Shown: in pieces, positions 1 to 7,368 of the stretch | Layout: every line of letters begins with the position of its first letter | How positions within the stretch are numbered: the stretch's first letter is position 1 | Source of the DNA: Pseudonocardia sp. N23 | Lineage (GTDB): Bacteria > Actinomycetota > Actinomycetes > Mycobacteriales > Pseudonocardiaceae | Reading direction: 5' to 3' | Assembly (NCBI RefSeq): GCF_002583555.1 | Contig: NZ_BEGX01000061.1 | Location: forward strand, 1 to 47,470 | Length of the DNA: 47,470 bases | Notes under the pieces: generated by a model | What the model saw: only the letters and a program-made list of their open reading frames with translations | What the model was told of the DNA's origin: nothing | Databases searched by the model: none | Position numbers and translations under genes: made by a program

Positions 1-299
1 GCGCCCGCGCCGCCGCCGAGGCGGCGGAACGGGCGCGTGCCGACGCCGTCGACCGGGCCGCCGCCGACGCTCGGGAATGGGAACGCGAGCGCGACCGGCT
101 CCGCGACGAGGTCCGGAGGGCGACGGAGCGCGCCGACCGGGAGGCGGAGCTGCGCGAGGCCGCGCTCCGCGAGGGTGCGGAGCGGGAGACGGCGCGGGAC
201 GCCGTGCTCCGGGACGCCGAGCAGGCCGCGGAGTCGCCTCGCCACCTGCACCCCGACGACCTCGCCGCGCTCGTCGCCGCGGTGCGGTCGACGTCCTGA
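1..299 (+). CDS. C-terminal fragment of a coiled-coil protein (5' end outside window)
   Basis: An open frame enters from the left edge (first full codon at position 3) and ends with TGA at 297-299, giving the last 98 residues of a protein. The stretch is almost pure charged heptad-like sequence rich in Ala, Arg, Glu and Asp (for example ADAREWERERDRLRDEV), which predicts a long coiled coil, followed by a short tail ending HPDDLAALVAAVRSTS. Proteins of this kind (KfrA-like or other coiled-coil DNA-binding or cell-division proteins) carry their defining domain at the N-terminus, which is missing here, so no function is assigned. No start codon is visible. The frame choice rests on codon bias (G/C in third positions) and coiled-coil composition. 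Confidence 0.7.
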   Translation, partial: ARAAAEAAERARADAVDRAAADAREWERERDRLRDEVRRATERADREAELREAALREGAERETARDAVLRDAEQAAESPRHLHPDDLAALVAAVRSTS

Positions 300-594
300 T
301 CGTCGGCCGCCCTCCCGCCGAGGGTGCGTACGCCCGTGCCGCCCCGTCGAGTGTGTGGCGGGAGCATTGGTGCAGCTCTCACGACAGGCTCGCGTGGGTT
401 CGGGGTGGAGCGCGGGTCATCGGCCGCTCGCCCTGCTCGCCCGAGCGCGTCGTGAGCGTTCCCCGATCGCTCCCACCACACGCTCGCGCGCGGGACGTCG
501 CCGACCGTGTCACCAGCGTCGCGGGGCCGCTCTCACGACATGTTCGTCGCCGGACAGCCCGGAGCGGCCCGCCGGGGACCGCTCGGCGGGCGGG
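300..594. other. Intergenic region with no gene
   Basis: No convincing gene lies between the coiled-coil gene and the next minus-strand stop codon. The region holds the large imperfect inverted repeat at 351-483 and three copies of the core CTCACGAC or its complement (378-385, 449-456 inverted, 532-539). It lies between convergent genes, so it may serve as a transcription end. Confidence 0.6.
351..483. repeat. Large imperfect inverted repeat (42-bp arms)
   Basis: The left arm 351-392 and the right arm 442-483 match in inverted orientation at about 31 of 42 positions by hand alignment. The outer 15 bases match at 13 positions, and the inner block contains the invariant core CTCACGAC. The loop is 49 bp. 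The 12-base string GCTCTCACGACA at 375-386 recurs in direct orientation at 529-540. It may be a dispersed palindromic element or a terminator. Confidence 0.6.
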
Positions 595-1392
595 TCAGAC
601 GCGGGGGCTCGCCGCGAGCACGCGGACGGCCTCGGCGACGGCAGCACGGCGGGCGACGCGGACCGCGGTCTCGATGGGGCGCAACGCGTCCCGGCGCGCG
701 ACGGCCGCCGAGGCCGACAGCGCGCCACCCGGTTCGTCGACCGACGCGGCGGCGAGGATGGCGTCGACCTCGTCGGCGTGCTGCAGCACCCGCAGGGAGA
801 TGGCGGGCATGCCGTCGGGCCACAGCGAGTGGGGCCGCGACCGCAGCGCCGCGGCGATCTCCTCGCGGACCCCGGGCCGGTGCCGGGCCACCCCGAGCGA
901 GGTGAGCACCGAGGCGGAGCGGCGGACCTGGTCGCGCAGCTCGAACTCCGCGTGGTTGAGCGGGACGTACTCGGCGGGCGGCAGCTGGTCGCGCACGACG
1001 TGGACGGTCCAGCGCAGCACCCCGTCGGCGACGATGCCCGGGACCGCGCCGAGCCCGGCGTCAGGGAACAGCACGCCCTCACCCGCGGCGAGCGCAGCCT
1101 CGGAGAACGGGCCGGGACCGGGCAGGCCCCGGATGTCCCCGGCGACGGGCAGCGCCAGCCGGGCCTGGCCACGCGGCGCGGCCCGGCGCAGGGCGGCGAG
1201 CAGGAACGTCAGCGATGACGGGGGCCGCGAGGGCAGGGGCAGGTCCGTCGCGTCGGCGGCGGTGTCGTCGGCGGCGACCACGTCGTGGGCGTCGGCCCAC
1301 GGGGCGAGTGCGTCGAGGACGTCGTCGGGTGCCGCGGCGCCGGCCAGCCAGGCCGAGGCCCACACCGTCAGGGTCGCGGAGGGACGAGACAC
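595..1392 (-). CDS. Conserved hypothetical protein
   Basis: A 265-residue protein with no motif I recognise. GTG at 1392 was chosen as start because it lies 7 nt downstream of a good -10 box (TAGCCT, complement of 1400-1405), the leaderless layout seen for many genes in this window. The frame continues upstream but that part looks non-coding. The N-terminal half is Ala/Asp-rich with a LAPWADAHDV segment; a PLNHAEFELRDQVRRSASVL segment is followed by alpha-helical sequence rich in Ala, Arg and Val. There is no signal peptide or membrane span. It is transcribed toward the left edge and diverges from the DUF3097 gene. Function unknown. Confidence 0.7.
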   Translation of the reverse strand: MSRPSATLTVWASAWLAGAAAPDDVLDALAPWADAHDVVAADDTAADATDLPLPSRPPSSLTFLLAALRRAAPRGQARLALPVAGDIRGLPGPGPFSEAALAAGEGVLFPDAGLGAVPGIVADGVLRWTVHVVRDQLPPAEYVPLNHAEFELRDQVRRSASVLTSLGVARHRPGVREEIAAALRSRPHSLWPDGMPAISLRVLQHADEVDAILAAASVDEPGGALSASAAVARRDALRPIETAVRVARRAAVAEAVRVLAASPRV

Positions 1393-1399
1393 GCGAGAC

Positions 1400-1405
1400 A
1401 GGCTA
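1400..1405 (-). promoter_or_regulatory. Candidate -10 box of the hypothetical gene at 595-1392
   Basis: TAGCCT on the minus strand, 7 nt upstream of GTG at 1392, fits TANNNT and would place transcription start at or near the start codon. No clear -35 element was identified. Confidence 0.5.
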
Positions 1406-1555
1406 ACCAACTCGGGCGGGCGACGGCAGGACCTCCGACCGGGTGAGGATGGCCACGAGGTGTGACCGGCCGGTTTCCGCGGGTCACGACCGGTCGGCTC
1501 CGCACGGGTGGCGCCGCACACGGCGTGTCGCCCGTGTCGGGCCGACGGCGCGGGG

Positions 1556-1561
1556 TACAAA
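1556..1561 (+). promoter_or_regulatory. Candidate -10 box of the DUF3097 gene
   Basis: TACAAA, 7 nt upstream of GTG at 1569. It lacks the final T of TANNNT, so it is weaker than the other examples, but its position matches them and no Shine-Dalgarno sequence precedes the GTG. Confidence 0.35.
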
Positions 1562-1568
1562 CCCTGCC

Positions 1569-2390
1569 GTGTCAGTGCGCTCCCACGACTACAGCGGCTC
1601 GTTCGGCGCGGACGGTGTCCGCCGTCAGGTCCGCCGGTCCGTCCCGGAGGTCCCGGCCGAGGCCGGGCTCGTCGTCGAGGACCCGGCGAGCGGCTTCTGC
1701 GGTGCGGTGGTGAAGGCCGACATCCGTGAGGTGACGCTGGAGGACCGCCACGGCAGGCGCCGGGTGTTCCCGCTGCGCCCGGCGGCGTTCCTGTTCGAGG
1801 GCGCCCCGGCGACGCTGGTGGTTCCGAAGGCGGCGCCGAGGAGCCCGGGGCGGTCGGCGTCGGGTTCGGTGGCGGTCGCGAACGTGAAGGCGCGGACGGC
1901 GCGGGCCAGCCGGATCTGGGTGGAGGGCATCCACGACGCGGCGCTGGTGGAGACGGTGTGGGGTCACGACCTGCGGGTCGAAGGCATCGTCGTCGAGCCG
2001 ATGCACGGGATGGACGACCTGGCGGCCGCGGTGGCCGACTTCGGGCCGGCTCCGCACCGGCGGCTGGGGATCCTCGTCGACCACCTCGTCACCGGGTCGA
2101 AGGAGACCCGGGCCGCGCACGCCGTCGCCGGTCCGGACGTGCTGGTCACCGGGCACCCGTTCGTCGACGTGTGGCAGGCGGTGAAGCCGTCCGTCGTCGG
2201 CATCCGGGCGTGGCCGGTGGTCCCGCGCGGGACCGACTGGAAGACGGGGGTGTGCGACGCCCTGCGCTGGGGCGAGCCCGCCGACGGGGCGCGGCGCGTC
2301 CTCGGTGCGGTCCGCAGCTTCCGGGATCTGGAGTCCGACCTGATCGGGGCGGTCGAGCAGCTGATCGACTTCGTGACGGTGACCGGCTGA
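1569..2390 (+). CDS. DUF3097 family protein
   Basis: A 273-residue cytosolic protein recognised as DUF3097, an actinobacterial family of unknown function. Typical strings are VEDPASGFCGAVV and VTLEDRHGRRRVFPL near the N-terminus, VEGIHDAALVETVWGHDLRVEG in the middle, and GILVDHLVTGSKETR, VAGPDVLVTGHPFVDVWQA and PRGTDWKTGVCDALRWG toward the C-terminus. The acidic and glycine-rich central part (EGxHDAxLVExVWGxDLR) recalls the Toprim-like nuclease fold, but this is inference. GTG 1569 is chosen because homologs begin shortly before the PEVPAEAGLVV motif; GTG 1575 is possible. The NfeD gene starts 19 nt downstream and may be co-transcribed. Confidence 0.85.
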   Translation: MSVRSHDYSGSFGADGVRRQVRRSVPEVPAEAGLVVEDPASGFCGAVVKADIREVTLEDRHGRRRVFPLRPAAFLFEGAPATLVVPKAAPRSPGRSASGSVAVANVKARTARASRIWVEGIHDAALVETVWGHDLRVEGIVVEPMHGMDDLAAAVADFGPAPHRRLGILVDHLVTGSKETRAAHAVAGPDVLVTGHPFVDVWQAVKPSVVGIRAWPVVPRGTDWKTGVCDALRWGEPADGARRVLGAVRSFRDLESDLIGAVEQLIDFVTVTG

Positions 2391-2409
2391 GGTCTGGCAG
2401 GATCAGGGC

Positions 2410-2847
2410 ATGGGCGCACTGATCTGGCTGATCGCCGGGGTCGCGCTGATCGCCGCGGAGGTGCTCAGCGGCGAGTTCTTCCTGCTGATGCTGGGCGCGG
2501 GCGCGCTCGCCGCCGCCGGTGGCTCCCTGCTGGGGCTGTCGGTGCTGCCGGCCACCCTGGTGTTCGCGGCGGTGTCGGTGCTGCTGATCTTCGCGGTGCG
2601 CCCGGCACTGCGGCGCCGCCTCGACCGGGGGATCGAGCACCACGCCACGAACACCGAGGCGCTGGTCGGCAGGCACGGCACCGTCGTCGCGGAGATCCGC
2701 GGCGACCACACGGGTGGCCGGGTCAAGATCGGCGGCGACGTCTGGTCGGCGCAGGCCTACGACCATGAGCAGACGATCGGGAACGGCAGCCGCGTGCGGA
2801 TCATCGAGATCTCCGGCGCGACGGCGATGGTGCTCGCCGAGGACTGA
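2410..2847 (+). CDS. NfeD family membrane protein
   Basis: A 145-residue protein with two or three N-terminal membrane helices (about residues 3-65; LIWLIAGVALIAAEVLSGEF then LPATLVFAAVSVLLIFAV), followed by a soluble OB-fold (about 80-145) containing the family's GRHGTVVAEI and VKIGGDVWSAQA strings. This is the short form of NfeD without the ClpP-class serine protease domain. NfeD proteins are generally encoded beside SPFH/stomatin proteins and are thought to act with them in membrane microdomains. That arrangement holds here: the SPFH gene begins 64 nt downstream, although it has its own candidate -10 box and ribosome binding site. The pair corresponds to Rv1487/Rv1488 in M. tuberculosis by family. 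Confidence 0.9.
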   Translation: MGALIWLIAGVALIAAEVLSGEFFLLMLGAGALAAAGGSLLGLSVLPATLVFAAVSVLLIFAVRPALRRRLDRGIEHHATNTEALVGRHGTVVAEIRGDHTGGRVKIGGDVWSAQAYDHEQTIGNGSRVRIIEISGATAMVLAED

Positions 2848-2858
2848 TCGGCGGGCGA

Positions 2859-2864
2859 TACGGT
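2859..2864 (+). promoter_or_regulatory. Candidate -10 box of the SPFH gene
   Basis: TACGGT lies between the NfeD stop codon and the SPFH ribosome binding site. A transcript starting about 7 nt downstream would have a leader of roughly 40 nt containing the strong Shine-Dalgarno AAGGAGG at about 2898-2904. Confidence 0.4.
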
Positions 2865-2911
2865 GCGGCCCATGGAGGGTCCGCAGGACCCTCGGCAAGG
2901 AGGGGATCGGG

Positions 2912-4303
2912 GTGGACGGCACGGTGACGCTCATCGTCGTTCTGGTGATCGTGGTGCTGGTGGCGGTGACGCTGATCAGGGCTGTTCAGATCATCCCGCA
3001 GGCCACGGCGGCCGTGATCGAGCGGCTGGGCCGGTACAAGGGCACCCAGCCGCCCGGGCTGACGTTCCTGGTGCCGTTCGTCGACCGCATCCGCGAGCGG
3101 ATCGACCTGCGCGAGCAGGTCGTGTCCTTCCCGCCGCAGCCGGTGATCACGCAGGACAACCTGACGGTCAACATCGACACGGTCGTGTACTTCCAGGTCA
3201 CCGACCCGCGGGCGGCGGTCTACGAGATCTCCGACTACATCGTCGGTGTCGAGCAGATCACCACGACGACGCTGCGCAACGTGGTCGGCGGCATGACGCT
3301 GGAGGGGACGCTGACGTCCCGCGACCAGATCAACACCCAGCTGCGCGGTGAGCTCGACGAGGCCACCGGCCGGTGGGGCATCCGCGTCGCCCGCGTCGAG
3401 ATCAAGGCGATCGACCCGCCCGCGTCCATCCAGGAGTCGATGGAGCGGCAGATGAAGGCCGACCGCGAGAAGCGCGCGACGATCCTCACCGCGGAGGGCC
3501 AGCGCGAGTCCGCGATCCGCAGCGCGGAGGGCCAGAAGCAGGCGCAGATCCTCACCGCCGAGGGCGCGAAGCAGGCGGCGATCCTCAACGCGGAGGCCGA
3601 CCGGCAGTCGCGGATCCTGCGCGCGCAGGGTGACCGCGCGGCCCGCTACCTGCAGGCGCAGGGTCAGGCGAAGGCCATCGAGAAGGTGTTCGCGGCGATC
3701 AAGGCGGGCAAGCCGACGCCGGAGCTCCTGGCCTACCAGTACCTGCAGACGTTGCCGCAGATGGCGCAGGGCGACGCCAACAAGGTGTGGCTGGTGCCCA
3801 GCGACTTCGGCAAGGCCCTCGAAGGCTTCACCCGGATGCTGGGCGCCCCGGGTGAGGACGGCGTCTTCCGCTACCAGCCGAGCCCGGACGACGGCGCGCC
3901 GACGAACCGCCCCGAGGACGACGACCCGGGGATGGACGCCTGGTTCGACACCCGGACGAACCCGGAGATCGCGGCGGTCGTCGCGAACGCCGAGGCGCAG
4001 GCCCGCAGGGAGGTCCCGCCGCTGGGCGCGGAGCCCAGCGCGATCCCGTCGGCGGAGGCTCCGCCGCGGCTCGGCCCCGGGGCAGGTCCCCGGCAGCAGC
4101 GCCAGGCGCCGTCGCCGGCTCCGCGGCACGAGGCACCCCGGGAGATCGCGCCGGACGACTGGAACGACGAGGGCCATAGCTCGGTGCCGACGCCGCCGCG
4201 GGGGACCCCCGCACCGGGCCGCGACGAGAACCAGAGCGGCCGCTCCGGCGACGACGACGGCAGCGGGCTGCCGGGCTACCCGGCACCGCCGCCCCCGCGC
4301 TGA
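2912..4303 (+). CDS. SPFH/Band 7 membrane protein with long disordered C-terminal tail
   Basis: A 463-residue stomatin/flotillin-class protein. GTG 2912 is supported by AAGGAGG seven bases upstream. One N-terminal membrane helix (TLIVVLVIVVLVAVTLI, residues 5-21) anchors it. The Band 7 domain follows (about 25-200: VIERLGRYKGTQPPGL, FVDRIRERIDLREQVVSFPPQPVITQDN, RGELDEATGRWGIRVARVEIKAI). Next is an Ala/Glu coiled coil with repeated ILTAEG/AIRSAEG units (about 180-250), then the family element KPTPELLAYQYLQTLPQMA. Residues from about 310 on form an acidic, Pro-rich, low-complexity tail of about 150 residues ending PAPPPPR, longer than in QmcA-like proteins. It probably forms oligomeric membrane scaffolds with the adjacent NfeD; the tail's role is unknown. 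Confidence 0.92.
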   Translation: MDGTVTLIVVLVIVVLVAVTLIRAVQIIPQATAAVIERLGRYKGTQPPGLTFLVPFVDRIRERIDLREQVVSFPPQPVITQDNLTVNIDTVVYFQVTDPRAAVYEISDYIVGVEQITTTTLRNVVGGMTLEGTLTSRDQINTQLRGELDEATGRWGIRVARVEIKAIDPPASIQESMERQMKADREKRATILTAEGQRESAIRSAEGQKQAQILTAEGAKQAAILNAEADRQSRILRAQGDRAARYLQAQGQAKAIEKVFAAIKAGKPTPELLAYQYLQTLPQMAQGDANKVWLVPSDFGKALEGFTRMLGAPGEDGVFRYQPSPDDGAPTNRPEDDDPGMDAWFDTRTNPEIAAVVANAEAQARREVPPLGAEPSAIPSAEAPPRLGPGAGPRQQRQAPSPAPRHEAPREIAPDDWNDEGHSSVPTPPRGTPAPGRDENQSGRSGDDDGSGLPGYPAPPPPR

Positions 4304-4440
4304 GCCGACCCCGCGCTGAGCCGACCCCGCACGTCGACGCCGAGTTCGGCAACAGACCCGTCCGATCATGATCGACACCGGTCCCACGTCGAACTCGGCG
4401 TCCGGATGTGCCGCGTCCGGATGTGCAGCGTCCGGCGTGG
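4298..4440. repeat. Repeat-rich convergent intergenic region: tandem duplications and a palindromic element
   Basis: Three structures lie between the SPFH and cbiO stop codons. A 16-bp unit CGCTGAGCCGACCCCG is duplicated in tandem (4298-4313, 4314-4329) and its first copy contains the SPFH stop codon. An inverted repeat with perfect 13-bp arms, GACGCCGAGTTCG at 4336-4348 and its complement at 4390-4402, encloses GATCATGATC. A 15-bp tandem unit beginning GCGTCCGGATGTGC runs 2.5 times (4398-4435). The right side of the palindrome (4374-4400) resembles 25885-25911. It could act as a bidirectional terminator. Confidence 0.7.
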
Positions 4441-4442
4441 GC

Positions 4443-5219
4443 TCAGGCGAGCGTGAAGCCGAACGGCAGTTCGAGGCGGTGCGCCCGCAGCATCCCGTCG
4501 TCGGCCAGCAACGCCCGGGTGGGCCCGTCGGCGACGATGCGCCCGCCGTCGACGACCACGCTGCGCGGGCACAGCTGCAGCGCATAGGGCAGGTCGTGGG
4601 TGACCATCAGCAGCGTCCGGTCGAGCCCGAGTAGCACCTCGGCGAGCTCGCGCCGGGCCACCGGGTCGAGGTTGGACGACGGTTCGTCGAGCACCAGGAT
4701 CTCGGGGTCGCACGACAGGACGGTCGCCAGCGCGACGCGGCGGCGCTGCCCACCTGACAGGTGCAGCGGCGAGCGGTCGGCGTGCTCGGCCATCCCCACC
4801 GCCTCGAGCGCGGCCTCGACACGGGCGGTGAGCTCGTCGCCGCGGACCCCGAAGTTGGCGGGCCCGAACGCGACGTCCTCGCGGACCGTCGGCATGAACA
4901 GCTGGTCGTCGGGGTCCTGGAAGACGATCCCGACGCGGCGGCGGACCTCCTGCAGGTGCGGTTTGCGCACCGGTAGCCCGCCGACGACGACCTCACCCCC
5001 GGTCGGGGCGAGGATCCCGTTGAGCTGCAGGACGAGCGTCGTCTTCCCGGCACCGTTGGGGCCCAGCAGGGCGACGCGTTCGCCGGGCTCGATGCGCAGG
5101 TCGACGCCGTGCAGGGCGGTAGTGCCGTCGGGGTAGGCGAAGTCGAGGCCGCGGACGTCGAGGGACGCGACCGCCGGGTCGGCGGCGGGCGGCGACGCCG
5201 GCTCGGTGTGGGCGCTCAC
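4443..5219 (-). CDS. cbiO: Cobalt/nickel ECF transporter ATPase, CbiO type
   Basis: A 258-residue ABC ATPase that powers uptake of Co2+ or Ni2+ through the CbiMNQO-type ECF transporter. All motifs are present: Walker A GPNGAGKTT, Q-loop in FQDPDDQLF, signature LSGGQRRRVALA, Walker B ILVLDEPSSNLDP and switch His in MVTHDLPYA. FQDPDDQLFMPTVREDVAFGPANFG is typical of ECF ATPases. GTG 5219 overlaps the upstream cbiQ stop as GTGA, so translation is probably coupled. It is the last gene of the cbiM-PDGLE-cbiQ-cbiO operon. A single ATPase gene is present, as in CbiO homodimeric systems. Confidence 0.95.
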   Translation of the reverse strand: MSAHTEPASPPAADPAVASLDVRGLDFAYPDGTTALHGVDLRIEPGERVALLGPNGAGKTTLVLQLNGILAPTGGEVVVGGLPVRKPHLQEVRRRVGIVFQDPDDQLFMPTVREDVAFGPANFGVRGDELTARVEAALEAVGMAEHADRSPLHLSGGQRRRVALATVLSCDPEILVLDEPSSNLDPVARRELAEVLLGLDRTLLMVTHDLPYALQLCPRSVVVDGGRIVADGPTRALLADDGMLRAHRLELPFGFTLA

Positions 5220-5980
5220 GTCGTCATCATGCCCGTCACGGCCAGCGCGGCGGCGACGAGCGGGAGGGCCAGCGCCACGAGCCACTGGCTGCGGACGGTC
5301 GCGGGGGCTCCGGTCGTCGGCATCGTGCCGGTCCAGCCACGGGAGAGCATCGCGAGGTGGACGCGTTCGCCGCGTTCGTAGGAGCGGATGAACAGGCTGC
5401 CGATGCCGCGGGCGGTGGCACCGGCCTGCCAGAGGAAGCGGGGGTCGTGGCCGCGGGCGATGCGTGCGAGCCGCATCCGGCGGGCCTCGCCCGCGATGAC
5501 GTCGGCGTAGCGCAGCATGAGCGTTGCGATGGTGAGGACCAGCGCGGGCACGCGCAGCCGCTGGAGCCCGAGCAGCAGGTCGCGCATCGGTGTGGTGGCG
5601 GCGAGGGTGAGCGAGGTGAGGACGCCGAGAGTGCCCTTGGCGAGGATGTTCCAGGCGCCGAGTGTGCCGGCGTGCGACAGTGACAGCCCGGCCCACTCGA
5701 ACCGCGGGTCCGGGCCGGTGAACGGCAGCAGGACCGCCAGCACGACGAACGGTGCCTCGATCAGGGCGCGCCGCGCCATCCAGCCCGGCGGGATGCGGGC
5801 CGCGGCCCACACCGCGGCGAGGAGCAGCAGGTACCCGCCGAAGGCCCAGAACGCCTCGCGTGGCGTCGCGACGACGCAGAGCACGGTGAGGAACGCGGCG
5901 ACGATCTTCACCTCGGCCGGCAGCCGGTGTACGACCGAGCTGCCTTCCAGGTACAGCGGATGCGAGTGCCCGGCGCCCAT
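5216..5980 (-). CDS. cbiQ: Cobalt/nickel ECF transporter T component, CbiQ
   Basis: A 254-residue integral membrane protein, the transmembrane coupling subunit of the ECF transporter. It begins MGAGHSHPLYLEGSSVVHRL, has several hydrophobic helices (AFLTVLCVVAT, WAFGGYLLLLAAVWAA, FVVLAVLLPF, a C-terminal LVALALPLVAAALAVTG) and the cytosolic coupling segments with Ala-Arg-Gly type motifs (RLARIARGHDPRF and HLAMLSRGW) that contact the ATPases. ATG 5980 overlaps the stop codon of the PDGLE gene by one base, and its own TGA overlaps the cbiO start, so the four genes form one coupled unit. Confidence 0.93.
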   Translation of the reverse strand: MGAGHSHPLYLEGSSVVHRLPAEVKIVAAFLTVLCVVATPREAFWAFGGYLLLLAAVWAAARIPPGWMARRALIEAPFVVLAVLLPFTGPDPRFEWAGLSLSHAGTLGAWNILAKGTLGVLTSLTLAATTPMRDLLLGLQRLRVPALVLTIATLMLRYADVIAGEARRMRLARIARGHDPRFLWQAGATARGIGSLFIRSYERGERVHLAMLSRGWTGTMPTTGAPATVRSQWLVALALPLVAAALAVTGMMTT

Positions 5981-6375
5981 CAGCCGTGGTCGTGGGCGCC
6001 GTCGTCGCCGGGACCGTCTCCCGCCGCGGGGCCGCGACGGCCGCGCAGCAGCCAGAACAGCCCGCCCGCGGCGAGGACGGTGACGATGACGCCGATGATC
6101 CCGGCGAGGCCGACGGAGTGTTCGGCGCCGCCGATCGAGTAGTCGGCGAGCGGGCCCGTCGCCGCGGGGTGCTCGGTGGCGTTCTGGGCGATGCAGGCGC
6201 CGTCGAGCTGCTCGCCGGTCGCGGTCTCGGTGACCTGGCAGCCGTGCAGGGTGACGGAGTCGAGGCCGTCGGGGGAGGAGCTGGCGAGGTAGGAGACGCC
6301 GCCGGCGATCACGAGCGCGGCGAGCAGGAACCCGATGAGGAACCGCGACCGGCGTCGGGTGTCGGGCGCGGTCAT
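5980..6375 (-). CDS. PDGLE-domain (CbiN-like) accessory subunit of the cobalt/nickel transporter
   Basis: A 131-residue protein with two membrane helices (FLIGFLLAALVIAGGVSYLA near the N-terminus and GLAGIIGVIVTVLAAGGLFWLL near the C-terminus) flanking an extracellular loop. SSSPDGLDSV is the PDGLE signature; this family replaces or accompanies CbiN in many actinobacterial systems and is sometimes fused to CbiM. The C-terminus is acidic and ends GAHDHG, a possible metal-binding tail. ATG 6375 overlaps the cbiM stop in an ATGA. Substrate choice between cobalt and nickel cannot be settled from sequence. Confidence 0.88.
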   Translation of the reverse strand: MTAPDTRRRSRFLIGFLLAALVIAGGVSYLASSSPDGLDSVTLHGCQVTETATGEQLDGACIAQNATEHPAATGPLADYSIGGAEHSVGLAGIIGVIVTVLAAGGLFWLLRGRRGPAAGDGPGDDGAHDHG

Positions 6376-7097
6376 GCCGTGCTCCCCTCGCCGCGGGCGG
6401 GGCCGCGGCCGGCGGGCTGCGCGACACGGGGTGCGGTGCGCAGCAGGTGGACGAGGTCGGGGCGGACGGCGGCGACGGCGCCGACGGTGGCGGCGGTGAT
6501 GATGCCCTCGCCGATGCCGATGAGGGCGTGGAAGCCGACCATGAGGGTGAGGACGGTGCCGGTGGTGGCGCCGGCGGCACCGCCGATCGCGTACTCGAGG
6601 ACGAACCCGAGGGACGCGACGACGGTGTTGACGAAGGCGGCGACGAACGCGGTGACGATCAGGCCGCGGCGGCTTCGGCGGGCGAGGCCGCGCATGGCGC
6701 GGGCGACGGCCCAGCCGACGAACACCCCGATGATCGCCATGTTGAAGACGTTGGTGCCCAGTGCGGTGAGGCCGCCGTCGGCGAACAGCAGCGACTGCAC
6801 GACGAGGACGATCGTGATGCACAAGGTGCCGACCCACGGCCCGACGAGGATCGCGACGAGCGCGCCGCCGAGCAGGTGACCGCTGGCCCCGGGCAGGATC
6901 GGGAAGTTGATCATCTGGACGGCGAAGACGAACGCCGTGACCAGGCCGGCCATGGGGGCGGTGCGGTCGTCGAGGTCGGCGCGGGCACGCACGGCGGCCA
7001 GCCCGACGAACAGGATGGAGATCACGCCGAAGATCAGCGACGTCGGCGCGTTCACGATGCCGTCGCTCATGTGCATCGCGACGTCTGTGGTGGACAC
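6372..7097 (-). CDS. cbiM: Cobalt/nickel ECF transporter S component, CbiM
   Basis: A 241-residue polytopic membrane protein, the metal-binding substrate component. Family strings are MHMSDGIVNAP, FPILPGASGHLLGGALVAILVGPW, QSLLFADGGLTALGTNVFNMAIIG and GFHALIGIGEGIITA. The start is ambiguous: GTG 7097 has a good ribosome binding site (GAGGAG, 5 nt upstream), whereas ATG 7076 gives the expected MHxxDG terminus, where His2 and the free amino group bind metal in solved CbiM/NikM structures, but has no Shine-Dalgarno. The coordinates use GTG 7097. It is the first gene of the operon. I looked for a cobalamin riboswitch upstream and found none. Confidence 0.93.
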   Translation of the reverse strand: MSTTDVAMHMSDGIVNAPTSLIFGVISILFVGLAAVRARADLDDRTAPMAGLVTAFVFAVQMINFPILPGASGHLLGGALVAILVGPWVGTLCITIVLVVQSLLFADGGLTALGTNVFNMAIIGVFVGWAVARAMRGLARRSRRGLIVTAFVAAFVNTVVASLGFVLEYAIGGAAGATTGTVLTLMVGFHALIGIGEGIITAATVGAVAAVRPDLVHLLRTAPRVAQPAGRGPARGEGSTA

Positions 7098-7300
7098 CTT
7101 CGCTCCTCACCGGTCCCGCGGCACGGGACCCTTCGCGAGCGACAGCAGAACACACCCGGCCCTCCTCTTGCCAGAGATGTGCGAGAACCCTCGATCTGCG
7201 ATTGCGGGTCGATGGTGGTACGGGCCGTGCGACCTGCGGTGACCCGTCCGGGGCCGACTCGGGCCGGTGCCCGGTCGCGTCCCGGTCACGATGGTCAGGT

Positions 7301-7322
7301 CGCCCCTCCGATCGGAGGGGCG
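7301..7322. promoter_or_regulatory. Perfect 22-bp palindrome between divergent cbiM and acyl-CoA dehydrogenase genes
   Basis: The left arm CGCCCCTCCGA (7301-7311) is followed with no spacer by its exact complement (7312-7322). It lies 46 bp upstream of the GTG at 7369 and about 200 bp upstream of cbiM. Because both flanking genes read away from it, it is more likely an operator for a dimeric regulator than a terminator. The rest of the 7098-7368 region shows no other clear element. Confidence 0.5.
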
Positions 7323-7368
7323 GTGCACGTCACATGCCGATCGGGGCCGTGTCGTCCACGATGGGGCG

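Noticed and set aside
7098..7368. Cobalamin riboswitch upstream of cbiM
   Set aside because: I looked for the conserved B12-box and core strings on the minus strand and did not see them; only the 22-bp palindrome stands out.
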